From Caulobacter rhizosphaerae (lineage in GTDB: Bacteria > Pseudomonadota > Alphaproteobacteria > Caulobacterales > Caulobacteraceae), in assembly GCF_010977555.1 (NCBI RefSeq), contig NZ_CP048815.1:1116001-1180000 (forward strand): a stretch of 64,000 nucleotides of DNA, in the 5' to 3' direction. The notes under the pieces are model-generated. The model searched no databases and had not been told where the DNA came from. It worked only from the letters and a program-made list of their open reading frames with translations. The translations under genes were made by a program, and so were the position numbers. Below are positions 6,138 through 14,452 of the stretch, piece by piece; position 1 is the first letter of the stretch; each line of letters opens with the position of its first letter.

Positions 6138-9100
6138 ATGGCCCAGGTCATTCTCTCCGCCGTCGGCACGGCCGTGGCGGGTCCCGTCGGCGGCGCGATC
6201 GGCCTGACGGTCGGGGCGGCGATCGACAGCGCCGCGATCAACGCCCTGACCCCGGCCCGCCGGGTCGGCCCGCGCATCCCCGAGCTGCGGCTGTCGGGGG
6301 CGGCCGAGGGGGCGCCGATGGCGGCGGTGTTCGGCCGGGCCCGGGTCGCGGGCCAGGTGATCTGGGCCGCGCGGTTCAAGGCGCGGTGGGTCGACGGCCG
6401 TTCCGGCGGAAGCAAGGGCGCCCGCACCACCAGCGCCGCCTACAGCCTGTCGTTCGCGGTCGCGGTCTGCGAGGGCCCGATCGACGGCATCGGCCGGGTC
6501 TGGGCCGACGGCAAGCCGATGGACATGGCCGGGGTGGTCATGCGCGTCCACACCGGGGCCGAGGACCAGGGCCCCGACCCTCTGATCGCCGCCGTCGAGG
6601 GCGAGGCCCCGGCCTATCGCGGCACGGCCTATGTGGTGTTCGAGGACCTGCCGCTGGGGGCCTACGGCAATCGCCCGCCGCAGCTGTCGTTCGAGGTGTT
6701 CCACCGCCCGCGCGCCAGCGGCGCGCCAGCCGGCATCGAGGAACGCCTGAAGGGCGTCTGCCTGATCCCGGGCGCGGGCGAGTTCGTCTACGCGACCGAC
6801 CTGGTGATGCGCCGCGACGGCCTGACCCGGACCACGGCCGAAACCCTGAACAACACCGAGGGCCGTCCCGACCTCGTGGTGTCGCTGGACCAGCTCCAGG
6901 CCCAGCTGCCCCATGTCGAGGAGGTGACCCTGGTGGTCGCCTGGTTCGGCGACGACCTGCGCTGTGGGTCGTGCGCGATCCGGCCCAAGGTCGAGCAGGC
7001 GGCCAAGACGACGATCCCGTTCGACTGGCGGGTCAACGGGATCGACCGGGCCGGCGCAGCGGTCGTTTCGATGAATGGCGGCGGCCCGGCCTATGGCGGC
7101 GCCCCCGCCGACCGGGCCGTGCTGCAGGCCATCGCCGAGTTGAAGCGGCGCGGGCTGAGGGTCACGCTCTATCCGTTCGTGCTGATGGACGTGCCGGTCG
7201 GCAACGCCCTGCCCGACCCCTATGGCGGCGCGCGGCAGGGGGCCTATCCCTGGCGCGGCCGGATCACCTGCCATCCCGCGCCCGGCCGACCGGGCTCGCC
7301 CGACAAGACCGCCGCCGCCGGGACCCAGGTCGCCGGCTTCTTCGGCGCGGCCACGGCGGCCCAGTTCGGCGCGGAGGGCGGCCTGCCGACCTACAGCGGC
7401 CCGGCGGGCGACTGGGGCCTGCGGCGCATGCTGCTGCACTACGCCAAGCTGGCCCAGCTGGCGGGCGGGGTGGACGGCTTCATCCTGGGCTCGGAGCTGC
7501 GCGGCCTGACCACGGTGCGCGACGGCCCCTCGTCCTATCCGGCCGTGGCTGCGCTGAAGAGCCTGGCCGGCGAGGTGCGGTCGCTGCTGGGGCCGGCGAC
7601 GAAGCTGGGCTACGCCGCCGACTGGAGCGAATATTTCGGCCACCAGCCGGGCGACGGCTCCGGCGACGTCCACTTCCACCTCGACCCGCTGTGGAGCGAC
7701 GCCAACATCGATTTCGTCGGGATCGACTTCTATCCGCCGATGGCCGACTGGCGCGACGACGACGACCACCTGGACGCCGGACGGGGCGGACCGCACGACC
7801 TGGCCTATCTGCGCGCCAACCTGGTGGGCGGCGAGGGCTTCGACTGGTTCTACGCCTCCGAAGCGGCGCGCGCCGCCCAGGTCCGCGCCCCGATCACCGA
7901 CGGCGCCTATGGCGAGCCGTGGGTGTTCCGGCCCAAGGACCTGCTGTCCTGGTGGAGCAAGCCGCATTTCGATCGCCCGGGCGGGGTGCGCGCCGCGACC
8001 CCGACCGCCTGGATCCCCCGGTCCAAGCCGCTGCGGCTGGTCGAGTTCGGCTGCGGCGCGGTCGATAAGGGCGCCAACGCCCCGAACCTGTTCGTCGACC
8101 AGAAGAGCGCCGAGAGCGCCCTGCCGCCGTTCTCGGACGGGGCCCGCGACGAGGTCGGCCAGCGGCGGGCGCTGGAGGCGGTGCTGACCCACCTGGCCGA
8201 CCCGGCGACCAACCCGGTGTCGCCGGTCTATGGCGGGCCTATGATCGAGGCCGCGGCGGCCTGGTGCTGGGACGCCCGGCCGTTCCCGGACTTCCCGGCC
8301 CGCAGCGCCGTCTGGGCCGACGGGCCCAACTGGACCCTGGGCCACTGGCTGAACGGTCGGGCCGGGATCGCGCCGCTGCCGGAACTGGTCGCCGCCCTGG
8401 CCCAGCGGGCCGGCGTGGCGATCGATCCGGGCGAGGCCGGCGGCGCGGTCGTCGGCTACGTGGTCGACCGGCCGATGCGGCTGCGCGACGCCCTGGCCCC
8501 GCTGCTGGAGGCCTTCGCTCTGGACCCGGTCGAGCGCCAGGACGGCGTCGCGCTGGCCGGCCGCTCGGGCGCGGCGGCTGTGACGCTGGGCGAGGACGAC
8601 CTGCCTTGGCCGGAGGACCGCGCCGCGCCGCAGAGCGCCGCCCGGACCCTGGCCGCCCCGGTCCAGGCCCTGCGCCTGCGCTTCATCGACGCCGCGCGCG
8701 ACTACCAGACCGGTTCGGTGATCGTCCGCCGCGAGGACGGGGAGGGGAGCGCCGACCTCGACGCGCCGCTGGTGCTGGCCGCCGCCGACGCCCGCGCCGT
8801 GGCCGAGCGCCTGCTGGCCACCGCCGATCCGCGCGAGGCGACCGTCCACCTGTCGCCCTTGGCCGCCCTGAGGCTCGAGCCGGGCGACCGGCTTGTGCTG
8901 GACGGCGCGACCTGGCGGGTGACGCGGGTCGACCTGGACGAGCATCCCCGCGCCCAGCTGGCGCCGGTGGTCGATCCCGTGCGCGCCGGCGGCGACCTGG
9001 ACTGGTCGCCCGCCCCGCCGCGCGAGGTCCCCGGCCCGCCGGTCCTGCGGGTGCTGGACCTGCCGGGCCAGGCCGACGAGCGGCCGCTGGTCGCGGTGGC

Positions 9101-9947
9101 GGCCTCGCCCTGGCGGGCCTTCGACGTCCACGCCGGTCCCGGCGTCGAGGCCGTGCGCGTGCGCGCGACCGCCGCCGCGCCGGCCACGGTGGGCGTCACG
9201 TGCTCGGACCTGCCGGCCGGGCCGCTGCACCGCTTCGACCACGCTACGCGCCTGACCGTTCGGCTGGAGGGCGCCGCGCCCGTCAGCTGCGACCGCTCCG
9301 CCGCCCTGGCCGGGGCCAACGCCCTGGCGGTGCAGGGCGCGAACGGCGAGTGGGAGGTCCTGCAGTTCCTGACCGCCGAGCCGGTCGGCCCCGACGCCTG
9401 GACCCTGTCGGGCCTGCTGCGCGGCCAGGCCGGCAGCGACCCGGCCATGGCCGCCTTGACCCCGGCCGGGGCGGCGGTGGTCGTCCTGGACGAGGCCCTG
9501 GTCCGCGCCGACCTGGCCCTGGCCGAGCGCGGCCTGCCCCTGACCTGGCGCGCCGCTCCGGCCGGCGGCCCAGCCTCGGGACCGTCGGTGAGCCAGACGG
9601 TCGAGACCTGGCGCGGCCTGTCGGCCCGCCCCTGGTCGCCGGCCCAACTGCGCGTGCGGACCCAGGGCGGCGACGCGATCGTGACCTGGATTCGACGGAC
9701 CCGCCTGGCCGGCGACGGCTGGGACGCCGAGGTCCCGCTGGGCGAGGAGCGCGAGATCTATCGCGTCGAGATCCTGGACGGCGAGAGGGTGGTCCGCGCC
9801 GCCGAGACCACCACGCCGAGCTTCACCTACGCCGCCGCCCAGCGCGCCGCCGATTTCCCCGCTGGACCGACCGGGGTCCTGGCTGTCAGGGTCGCCCAGG
9901 GCTCGGCCCTGTTCGGGTGGGGCGCGATGTCACGGACCTTGCTGTGA
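6138..9947 (+). CDS. GTA host-specificity / baseplate megatron protein, TIM-barrel-like (g15)
   Basis: 1269 residues, the size expected for RcGTA g15 homologues. ATG 6138 has AAGGA 8 bases upstream. The first 60 residues are a Gly/Ala-rich hydrophobic segment. The middle carries the GTA TIM-barrel-like domain (about residues 400-700: RMLLHYAKLAQLAGGVDGFI, GIDFYPPMADWRDD). The C-terminal half is the phage tail hub/tail 3-like domain (for example LLRGQAGSDPAM). It forms the tail tip that contacts the recipient. It closes the visible GTA cluster; the next gene is an unrelated DnaJ 85 bp downstream. Confidence 0.93.
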   Translation: MAQVILSAVGTAVAGPVGGAIGLTVGAAIDSAAINALTPARRVGPRIPELRLSGAAEGAPMAAVFGRARVAGQVIWAARFKARWVDGRSGGSKGARTTSAAYSLSFAVAVCEGPIDGIGRVWADGKPMDMAGVVMRVHTGAEDQGPDPLIAAVEGEAPAYRGTAYVVFEDLPLGAYGNRPPQLSFEVFHRPRASGAPAGIEERLKGVCLIPGAGEFVYATDLVMRRDGLTRTTAETLNNTEGRPDLVVSLDQLQAQLPHVEEVTLVVAWFGDDLRCGSCAIRPKVEQAAKTTIPFDWRVNGIDRAGAAVVSMNGGGPAYGGAPADRAVLQAIAELKRRGLRVTLYPFVLMDVPVGNALPDPYGGARQGAYPWRGRITCHPAPGRPGSPDKTAAAGTQVAGFFGAATAAQFGAEGGLPTYSGPAGDWGLRRMLLHYAKLAQLAGGVDGFILGSELRGLTTVRDGPSSYPAVAALKSLAGEVRSLLGPATKLGYAADWSEYFGHQPGDGSGDVHFHLDPLWSDANIDFVGIDFYPPMADWRDDDDHLDAGRGGPHDLAYLRANLVGGEGFDWFYASEAARAAQVRAPITDGAYGEPWVFRPKDLLSWWSKPHFDRPGGVRAATPTAWIPRSKPLRLVEFGCGAVDKGANAPNLFVDQKSAESALPPFSDGARDEVGQRRALEAVLTHLADPATNPVSPVYGGPMIEAAAAWCWDARPFPDFPARSAVWADGPNWTLGHWLNGRAGIAPLPELVAALAQRAGVAIDPGEAGGAVVGYVVDRPMRLRDALAPLLEAFALDPVERQDGVALAGRSGAAAVTLGEDDLPWPEDRAAPQSAARTLAAPVQALRLRFIDAARDYQTGSVIVRREDGEGSADLDAPLVLAAADARAVAERLLATADPREATVHLSPLAALRLEPGDRLVLDGATWRVTRVDLDEHPRAQLAPVVDPVRAGGDLDWSPAPPREVPGPPVLRVLDLPGQADERPLVAVAASPWRAFDVHAGPGVEAVRVRATAAAPATVGVTCSDLPAGPLHRFDHATRLTVRLEGAAPVSCDRSAALAGANALAVQGANGEWEVLQFLTAEPVGPDAWTLSGLLRGQAGSDPAMAALTPAGAAVVVLDEALVRADLALAERGLPLTWRAAPAGGPASGPSVSQTVETWRGLSARPWSPAQLRVRTQGGDAIVTWIRRTRLAGDGWDAEVPLGEEREIYRVEILDGERVVRAAETTTPSFTYAAAQRAADFPAGPTGVLAVRVAQGSALFGWGAMSRTLL

Positions 9948-10032
9948 TAATAATGCAACATAACGCTTGCGCGCCGCGCCGAACGGCCTAATTGAGGCGT
10001 TCCGCCTGTTTGAACTGACGTGAGGAGCCTCC

Positions 10033-10977
10033 TTGGCGCGCGACCCCTATCTGGAGCTTGGCGTTTCCCGCACCGCGAGCGCGGCGGAAATCCGCAAGGC
10101 GTTCCACAAGCTCGCCAAGCAGCATCACCCCGACGCCAACAAGGGCGACAAGAAGTCGGAGGAGAAGTTCAAGCAGGTCAGCGCCGCCTTCGACATCCTG
10201 GGCGACGCCGACAAGCGCAAGAAGTTCGACGCCGGCGAGATCGACGCCGACGGCCGCGAGACCATGCGCGGCGGCTTCGGGGGCGGCGGCAACCCGTTCG
10301 GGGCCGGCTTCGGCGGGCGCGGCGGCGGCTTCCGCAGCAGCGGCGGCGGCGAGGGGCCCGAGATCGACCTCAACGACCTGTTCGGCGACATCCTGGGCCG
10401 CAATCGCGGCGCGGGCGCCGGGGCGGGCGGCGGCTTCGGCGGCGGCGGCTTCGCGGCCAAGGGCGCGGACGTGCGCGCCCGGCTCGACATCGACCTGGAA
10501 GAGGCGATCAAGGGCGGCAAGAAGCGCGTGGCCTTCTCGGACGGCCGAACGATCGACGTCACCATCCCGGCGGGGGCCCAGGAAGGCCAGACCCTGCGCC
10601 TGAAGGGCCAGGGCAGCCCCGGCCGCGGCGGGCAGGGCGACGCCCTGATCGAGCTGGCGATCAAGCCGCACCCGATCTATCGCCCCGAGAACGGCGCCCT
10701 GGTCATGGACCTGCCGGTCAGCGTTCCCGACGCGGTGCTGGGCGGCAAGGTCGAGGCCCCCACGCCCGACGGCCCGGTGACCCTGACCGTTCCCAAGGGC
10801 TCCAACACCGGCGCCAAGCTGCGACTCAAGGGCCGCGGTCTTTCCGACGCCAAGGGCCACCGCGGCGACCTGTTCGCCCGCCTGGTGGTCACCCTGCCGG
10901 AAACGCCGGACGCGGAACTGGAGAAGTTCGCCGAGACATGGCGGGAGAAGCGGCCCTACGCGCCGAAGCGGCGGTAG
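10033..10977 (+). CDS. DnaJ-class co-chaperone, CbpA-like (type B J-protein)
   Basis: 314 residues. The start is TTG 10033 with GAGGAG about 6 bases upstream, giving the canonical J-domain opening (DPYLELGVSRTASAAEIRKA). The J-domain covers residues about 3-65 with the HPD motif in KQHHPDANKG. A Gly/Phe-rich linker (about 80-155) follows, then the C-terminal substrate-binding domains (for example VTIPAGAQEGQTLRLKGQG). There is no CxxCxGxG zinc finger, so this is a CbpA-type rather than a true DnaJ. It stimulates the ATPase of DnaK and delivers clients. It stands alone after the GTA cluster. Confidence 0.9.
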   Translation: MARDPYLELGVSRTASAAEIRKAFHKLAKQHHPDANKGDKKSEEKFKQVSAAFDILGDADKRKKFDAGEIDADGRETMRGGFGGGGNPFGAGFGGRGGGFRSSGGGEGPEIDLNDLFGDILGRNRGAGAGAGGGFGGGGFAAKGADVRARLDIDLEEAIKGGKKRVAFSDGRTIDVTIPAGAQEGQTLRLKGQGSPGRGGQGDALIELAIKPHPIYRPENGALVMDLPVSVPDAVLGGKVEAPTPDGPVTLTVPKGSNTGAKLRLKGRGLSDAKGHRGDLFARLVVTLPETPDAELEKFAETWREKRPYAPKRR

Positions 10978-11035
10978 GGGTTGGCCCGAGACGCCCTCTC
11001 CGGCGACCTCGGTTCCGTCGTCGAAAGGCGTTCAG

Positions 11036-11563
11036 CTAAAAAGCCGCGATGATGGTTTCAATGGGCAGGAACAGCGTGCGGCTCTCCGCCGGATATTCGA
11101 TGAATTCAGCGCAAGCCATATAGAACTGCTTGGCCCGCCGATCCTTGGCTTGAACGAGGACCGCGCCGATCCCGATGCTTTGCGAAGCGATAGCGATCCG
11201 TCGAAGGGCGTCTGAGAGAATGTCGGCGCCGAGGCCTCGGCCGGCATAGGCGCGGCTGACCGCCAGGCGGCCGATCACGGAGACCGGGATCGCGTCGGGC
11301 GCATTGCGGCGGAGTTTGCCCGGCGCGGCCTCTCGGTCCACCGCTCCTGCGGAGATGCAGAAATAGGCGACAACGCTGGCGCCTTCACAAACCACATAGG
11401 TCCTGGAAAAGCGGCTCTCGTTCTTGAGCGCGCGTTGCTTCAGCCAGTCGTCCAGCGCCGGCTCGCCGCAATCGAAGTTGGAAAGATCATGCTCCGCCGT
11501 CAAAGGAACCGGAGCGGACAGCTTCGCCTGCGGATCACTGGCGCCCGATGCTACGCCTTCCAC
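11036..11563 (-). CDS. GNAT acetyltransferase toxin, TacT-like
   Basis: 175 residues. It resembles TacT toxins, which acetylate the amino group of aminoacyl-tRNA and block translation. Signs: FDCGEPALDDWLKQRALKNE near the N-terminus, the strand SRTYVVCEGASVVAYFCISA, the acetyl-CoA loop VSRAYAGRGLGADILSDAL (Q/RxxGxG), and the C-terminal FYMACAEFIEYP. The 5' end overlaps the 3' end of a DUF1778 antitoxin gene by 13 bases, the normal TacA-TacT arrangement. The active-site Tyr equivalent is probably in the FYMACAEF helix. Confidence 0.87.
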   Translation of the reverse strand: MEGVASGASDPQAKLSAPVPLTAEHDLSNFDCGEPALDDWLKQRALKNESRFSRTYVVCEGASVVAYFCISAGAVDREAAPGKLRRNAPDAIPVSVIGRLAVSRAYAGRGLGADILSDALRRIAIASQSIGIGAVLVQAKDRRAKQFYMACAEFIEYPAESRTLFLPIETIIAAF

Positions 11564-11895
11564 GCGGGGACTCGGCGTAGCAACGCGCGCAACTTGGGTC
11601 CCGGCGCGGGAGGATTGTCGAGCGCGTGGACGAAAGCATCGTAGCGCGCGGAGTCGAGGACAAACAGGCGCTGGTCCAGCAGCACGTCGATGGCGAGCGT
11701 CCGGGCGCTTTCGATCATGAACTCGGTTCGCGTCTTTCCCAGGACGGCGGCTGCGTCATCGATGAGCTGGCGCGTTTGCGCCTCGATACGCAGGTTGATG
11801 CTGCCCTTGACCTCCGCGCCGGACGAGGATGGCTCCGCGCTCGCCGGGGCTCCCGCAGGCAAGTCAGCCAAGGTAGGGGAGTGGCTCTTATCCAT
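11551..11895 (-). CDS. DUF1778 (TacA-type) antitoxin
   Basis: 114 residues with ATG at 11893-11895. The DUF1778 ribbon-helix-helix core is EVKGSINLRIEAQTRQLIDD followed by AAAVLGKTRTEFMIESA. The C-terminal tail (RLFVLDSARYDAFVHALDNP) is the part that wraps the GNAT toxin in this family. About 30 unstructured residues precede the core. An alternative start at 11955 would add 20 residues, but a TTGACA -35 box lies inside that extension, so the shorter form is preferred. The RHH domain normally represses the tac operon. The gene overlaps the toxin by 13 bases. Confidence 0.87.
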   Translation of the reverse strand: MDKSHSPTLADLPAGAPASAEPSSSGAEVKGSINLRIEAQTRQLIDDAAAVLGKTRTEFMIESARTLAIDVLLDQRLFVLDSARYDAFVHALDNPPAPGPKLRALLRRVPAWKA

Positions 11896-11901
11896 CCGAA
11901 C

Positions 11902-11930
11902 AGTGTTGGAGGATGTATCCACATTGTCAA
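11902..11930 (-). promoter_or_regulatory. Candidate sigma-70 promoter of the TacAT operon
   Basis: On the minus strand TTGACA (11930-11925) is followed after 17 bases by AACACT (11907-11902). The predicted transcription start falls at or next to the antitoxin ATG (11895), so the message would be leaderless or nearly so. The -10 is weak, as is common for repressible TA promoters. Confidence 0.45.
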
Positions 11931-11984
11931 TACGAACGGGCGCGGGGCGGACCATAGAACGCCGTCCACGGGCGTTGAACCACT

Positions 11985-12980
11985 TCACCCCACCCCGTTC
12001 GGCAGCGCCGCCTTCTTGATCAGGTAGGCGCCCTGGCCGACGCCGAAGCCGCCCAGCAGGGCGGTGTCGACGTCGGGGAGGGTGGTGGCGCGGACGATGT
12101 CGACCATCGTCAGGAACTCCCAGCTGGCGGCGGCGAAGATCAGGGTGGCCAGGCTGCTGATCAGGATCATCTGGAAGTCGCCCAGGTCGGCGGCGCCGTA
12201 GTCGTTGAGCACCAGGTCGGCGATCCGGGGCCGGGGGGCGGGATCGGGCGGGGCGGTGGCGGCGCCGGGCGCGGCCGCGGCGTCGGCGTCCTTCTGCACG
12301 GCCACCACCTTGGCCGCGCCGAACGACAGGCCCGAAAGCCCGGTCATGGCCAGGACGTTGGCGGTCATCGCGATGCCGCCCATGAACTCCCAGCCCAGGA
12401 ACCAGACGCGCAGGATCAGGGTGGCGCCATAGACCATGGCCACGACGCCGAACCACAGCGCCATCTGGGTCTGGGAATTGCTCATGCGGTTGTCGTTGCC
12501 GACCAGGAACCGCCAGGGGCGGCCGGCCGTGGCCAAGCTGGCGAAGGCGGCGATGACCGCGAAGGCGGCGACCAGGGCGATCGTCCGCTGCAGGGCCGGC
12601 ACGGGCCGCGCCAGGCGGGTGATCTGGACCACATGCCGCGGGTTCAGCGGATCGTCCACCGTCAGCCAGATCCGGTCGCCCGGCCGGGCGCCCAGGTCCA
12701 GGGCCTGCTTGTCGGCCGGACGGTCGACGGTCAGCACCACCGGGCCGGGGGCGCCGGTCGGCAGGAAGGTCAGCTGGTCGGCGTTGGCGCCCAGCCTGGA
12801 CGGCGAGACGCCGATGGCCTGGATCACGCCGTCGGCCGGGCTTGGGCTCAGGCTGGGGCTTGGGCTCAGGCTGGCGCTGGGCGGCGGCGCGTCGGCCACG
12901 GCCGTGGCGGCCAGGCTGGCCAGGCCCAGCGCCAGCGCCCCGGCCAGGAAGCCCCGCCTGACCTCTCCGAACCGCCGCAT
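11985..12980 (-). CDS. Exported/membrane protein of unknown function with Ser-Pro repeats
   Basis: 331 residues with ATG at 12978-12980 behind GGGGAGAG. A signal peptide covers about 1-30 (RRGFLAGALALGLASLAATA). A short SLSPSPSLSPSPADG repeat follows, then a soluble beta-like domain of about 100 residues (VLTVDRPADKQALDLGARPG and onward). Four hydrophobic segments then lie around residues 135-155, 175-195, 200-225 and 275-295. This suggests an extracytoplasmic domain followed by a small polytopic membrane domain. I do not recognise the family. It is downstream of, and on the other strand frame from, no obvious partner; the TacA promoter lies just beyond its 3' end. Confidence 0.8.
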   Translation of the reverse strand: MRRFGEVRRGFLAGALALGLASLAATAVADAPPPSASLSPSPSLSPSPADGVIQAIGVSPSRLGANADQLTFLPTGAPGPVVLTVDRPADKQALDLGARPGDRIWLTVDDPLNPRHVVQITRLARPVPALQRTIALVAAFAVIAAFASLATAGRPWRFLVGNDNRMSNSQTQMALWFGVVAMVYGATLILRVWFLGWEFMGGIAMTANVLAMTGLSGLSFGAAKVVAVQKDADAAAAPGAATAPPDPAPRPRIADLVLNDYGAADLGDFQMILISSLATLIFAAASWEFLTMVDIVRATTLPDVDTALLGGFGVGQGAYLIKKAALPNGVG

Positions 12981-13229
12981 GCCTCTCTCCCCAGAAAAGT
13001 TGGTTCCCAAGGACCCCCGGGGATCCGGCGCGGCGCGCGGCGCGTTGGGCTGTAAGCCTGCGGGCATGCACGCGAAGATTGCACGCTAGAGCCGCGCCAT
13101 TTCGCTGGCAAGTCCGCGGCGAAGGCGTCGGTCTCCAGGCCTGGCGGCAAGAGCGAGCGAAGGGCGGCCGCCCGACCTTTGTTCGTCGAATCCGTGACAG
13201 AACGACGTTGCCCGTCCATAACGGCCGTG

Positions 13230-13247
13230 TTCAGCCTCTATTCAGCC
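13230..13247 (+). promoter_or_regulatory. Direct repeat TTCAGCC-N4-TTCAGCC upstream of the PepSY/two-component operon
   Basis: TTCAGCC occurs at 13230-13236 and again at 13241-13247, an 11-base period that puts both copies on the same DNA face. OmpR/PhoP-type regulators bind direct repeats with this spacing. The site is 23 bases upstream of the first gene of an operon encoding an OmpR-family regulator, so autoregulation is a reasonable inference. Confidence 0.45.
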
Positions 13248-13269
13248 GCGACGCTCTACACCGGAGCCC

Positions 13270-13587
13270 ATGAAGCCGATCCATTTCCTCTTCGCCGCCG
13301 CCCTGGCCGCCACCGCCCTCCCCGGCGCGGCGTCCGCGCAGCGCGGCCCGGACTCGCTGGGCGCCGACTGGCGCGCCCGGCAGGACCAGGCGCGCGGGGG
13401 CGTGCAGTCGGGACGTCTGGTGCCGCTCAGCCGGGTGATCGAGCAGATCGGCCGCCGCACGCCGGGCCGGGTGCTGGACGCCGGCCTGGAAGGCCCCAAC
13501 TACAGGGTCCGCTGGGCCACGACCGACGGTCGCCGCATCGACTTCATCGTCGACGCCCAGACCGGCCAGATCCTCAGCGCCAACTAA
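13270..13587 (+). CDS. Periplasmic PepSY-domain protein
   Basis: 105 residues. A cleavable signal peptide (about 1-23, cut after AASA) precedes one PepSY-like domain: VPLSRVIEQIGRRTPGRVLD, then YRVRWATTDGRRIDFIVDAQ, ending TGQIL. Small PepSY proteins often sit beside PhoPQ-like two-component systems in alphaproteobacteria and may modulate the sensor kinase in the periplasm. It is 36 bp upstream of a response regulator and on the same strand, so probably the first gene of a three-gene operon. Confidence 0.8.
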   Translation: MKPIHFLFAAALAATALPGAASAQRGPDSLGADWRARQDQARGGVQSGRLVPLSRVIEQIGRRTPGRVLDAGLEGPNYRVRWATTDGRRIDFIVDAQTGQILSAN

Positions 13588-13623
13588 GTTTCCTATCCAG
13601 CGTCACGAGACAGAGACTCCTCC

Positions 13624-14301
13624 ATGCGCATCCTGCTTGTCGAAGACGACCCCGACCTGTCGCGCCAGCTGAAGCTGGCCCTGGGCGACGCGGGCTACGC
13701 CGTCGACCATGCCGCCGACGGCGAGGAGGCCCAATTCCTGGGCGAGACCGAGCCCTACGACGCCGTGGTGCTGGACCTGGGCCTGCCCAAGGTGGACGGC
13801 GTGTCGGTGCTGGAGCGCTGGCGGCGGGGCAATGTCGCCACGCCGGTGCTGATCCTGACCGCGCGCGGTTCGTGGAACGAGAAGGTCGCGGGCTTCGACG
13901 CCGGCGCCGATGACTACCTGACCAAGCCGTTCCACACCGAGGAACTGCTGGCCCGCCTGCGCGCCCTGCTGCGCCGCTCGTCCGGCCACGCCTCGCCGAC
14001 CCTGTCGTGCGGCGGCCTGCGCCTGGACCCGCGCGCCGCCCGGGCCAGCGTCAACGGCGAGCCCCTGCGCCTGACCTCGCTGGAATACCGCCTGCTGCAC
14101 TACATGATGATGCACCAGGGCCGGGTGATCGGCCGCACCGAGCTGGTCGAGCACCTGTACGACCAGGACTTCGACCGCGACTCCAACACCATCGAGGTGT
14201 TCATCGGCCGGCTGCGCAAGAAGCTGGGCAGCGACCGGATCGAGACCGTGCGCGGCCTGGGCTACCGCCTGACGCCGCTGGAAGGCGAGACGACGGACTA
14301 G
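13624..14301 (+). CDS. OmpR/PhoP-family response regulator
   Basis: 225 residues. Receiver domain about 1-115: acidic pair EDD at 7-9, phosphorylated Asp51 in VVLDLGLPK, and Lys in YLTKPF. A winged-helix DNA-binding domain (about 130-220) ends VETVRGLGYRL-type (IETVRGLGYRLTPL). It is the partner of the kinase encoded at 14453. Between the two genes lies a family D repeat, so the kinase is about 150 bp downstream rather than tightly coupled. Similar PepSY-RR-HK sets (FeuPQ/PhoPQ-like) respond to envelope or cation signals; the signal here is unknown. Confidence 0.92.
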   Translation: MRILLVEDDPDLSRQLKLALGDAGYAVDHAADGEEAQFLGETEPYDAVVLDLGLPKVDGVSVLERWRRGNVATPVLILTARGSWNEKVAGFDAGADDYLTKPFHTEELLARLRALLRRSSGHASPTLSCGGLRLDPRAARASVNGEPLRLTSLEYRLLHYMMMHQGRVIGRTELVEHLYDQDFDRDSNTIEVFIGRLRKKLGSDRIETVRGLGYRLTPLEGETTD

Positions 14302-14329
14302 GATCGCCGGTTGACGCCGAGGGCGCGCC

Positions 14330-14421
14330 CTCGTCCTTCGACAGGCTCAGGATGAGGGCGACTGTGAGCGGCGTGCCAGTGGAAAACCTCATCCTGAGCT
14401 TGTCGAAGGACGAGGTTTTCG
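14330..14421 (+). repeat. Palindromic intergenic repeat, family D (copy 1)
   Basis: The arms are ctcgtccttcgacaggctca (14330-14349) and, after about 50 bases, gagcttgtcgaaggacgag. The element ends in ggttttcg. Almost identical copies are at 57309-57402 and 62894-62991, with a looser relative at 47848-47948. It lies between the response regulator and its kinase and can form a long hairpin, so it may lower kinase expression relative to the regulator. Confidence 0.85.
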
Positions 14422-14452
14422 GACCCGCTGTCTTGGCTGAGGGCTTCTGACC

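Noticed and set aside
5652..9647. A 1331-codon open frame on the minus strand across g14-g15, and other long antisense frames.
   Set aside because: It is antisense to the clear GTA tail genes, is dominated by Gly/Arg/Ala/Gln shadow text and has no domain. In DNA this GC-rich, stop codons are rare in the opposite frames, so such frames are expected.
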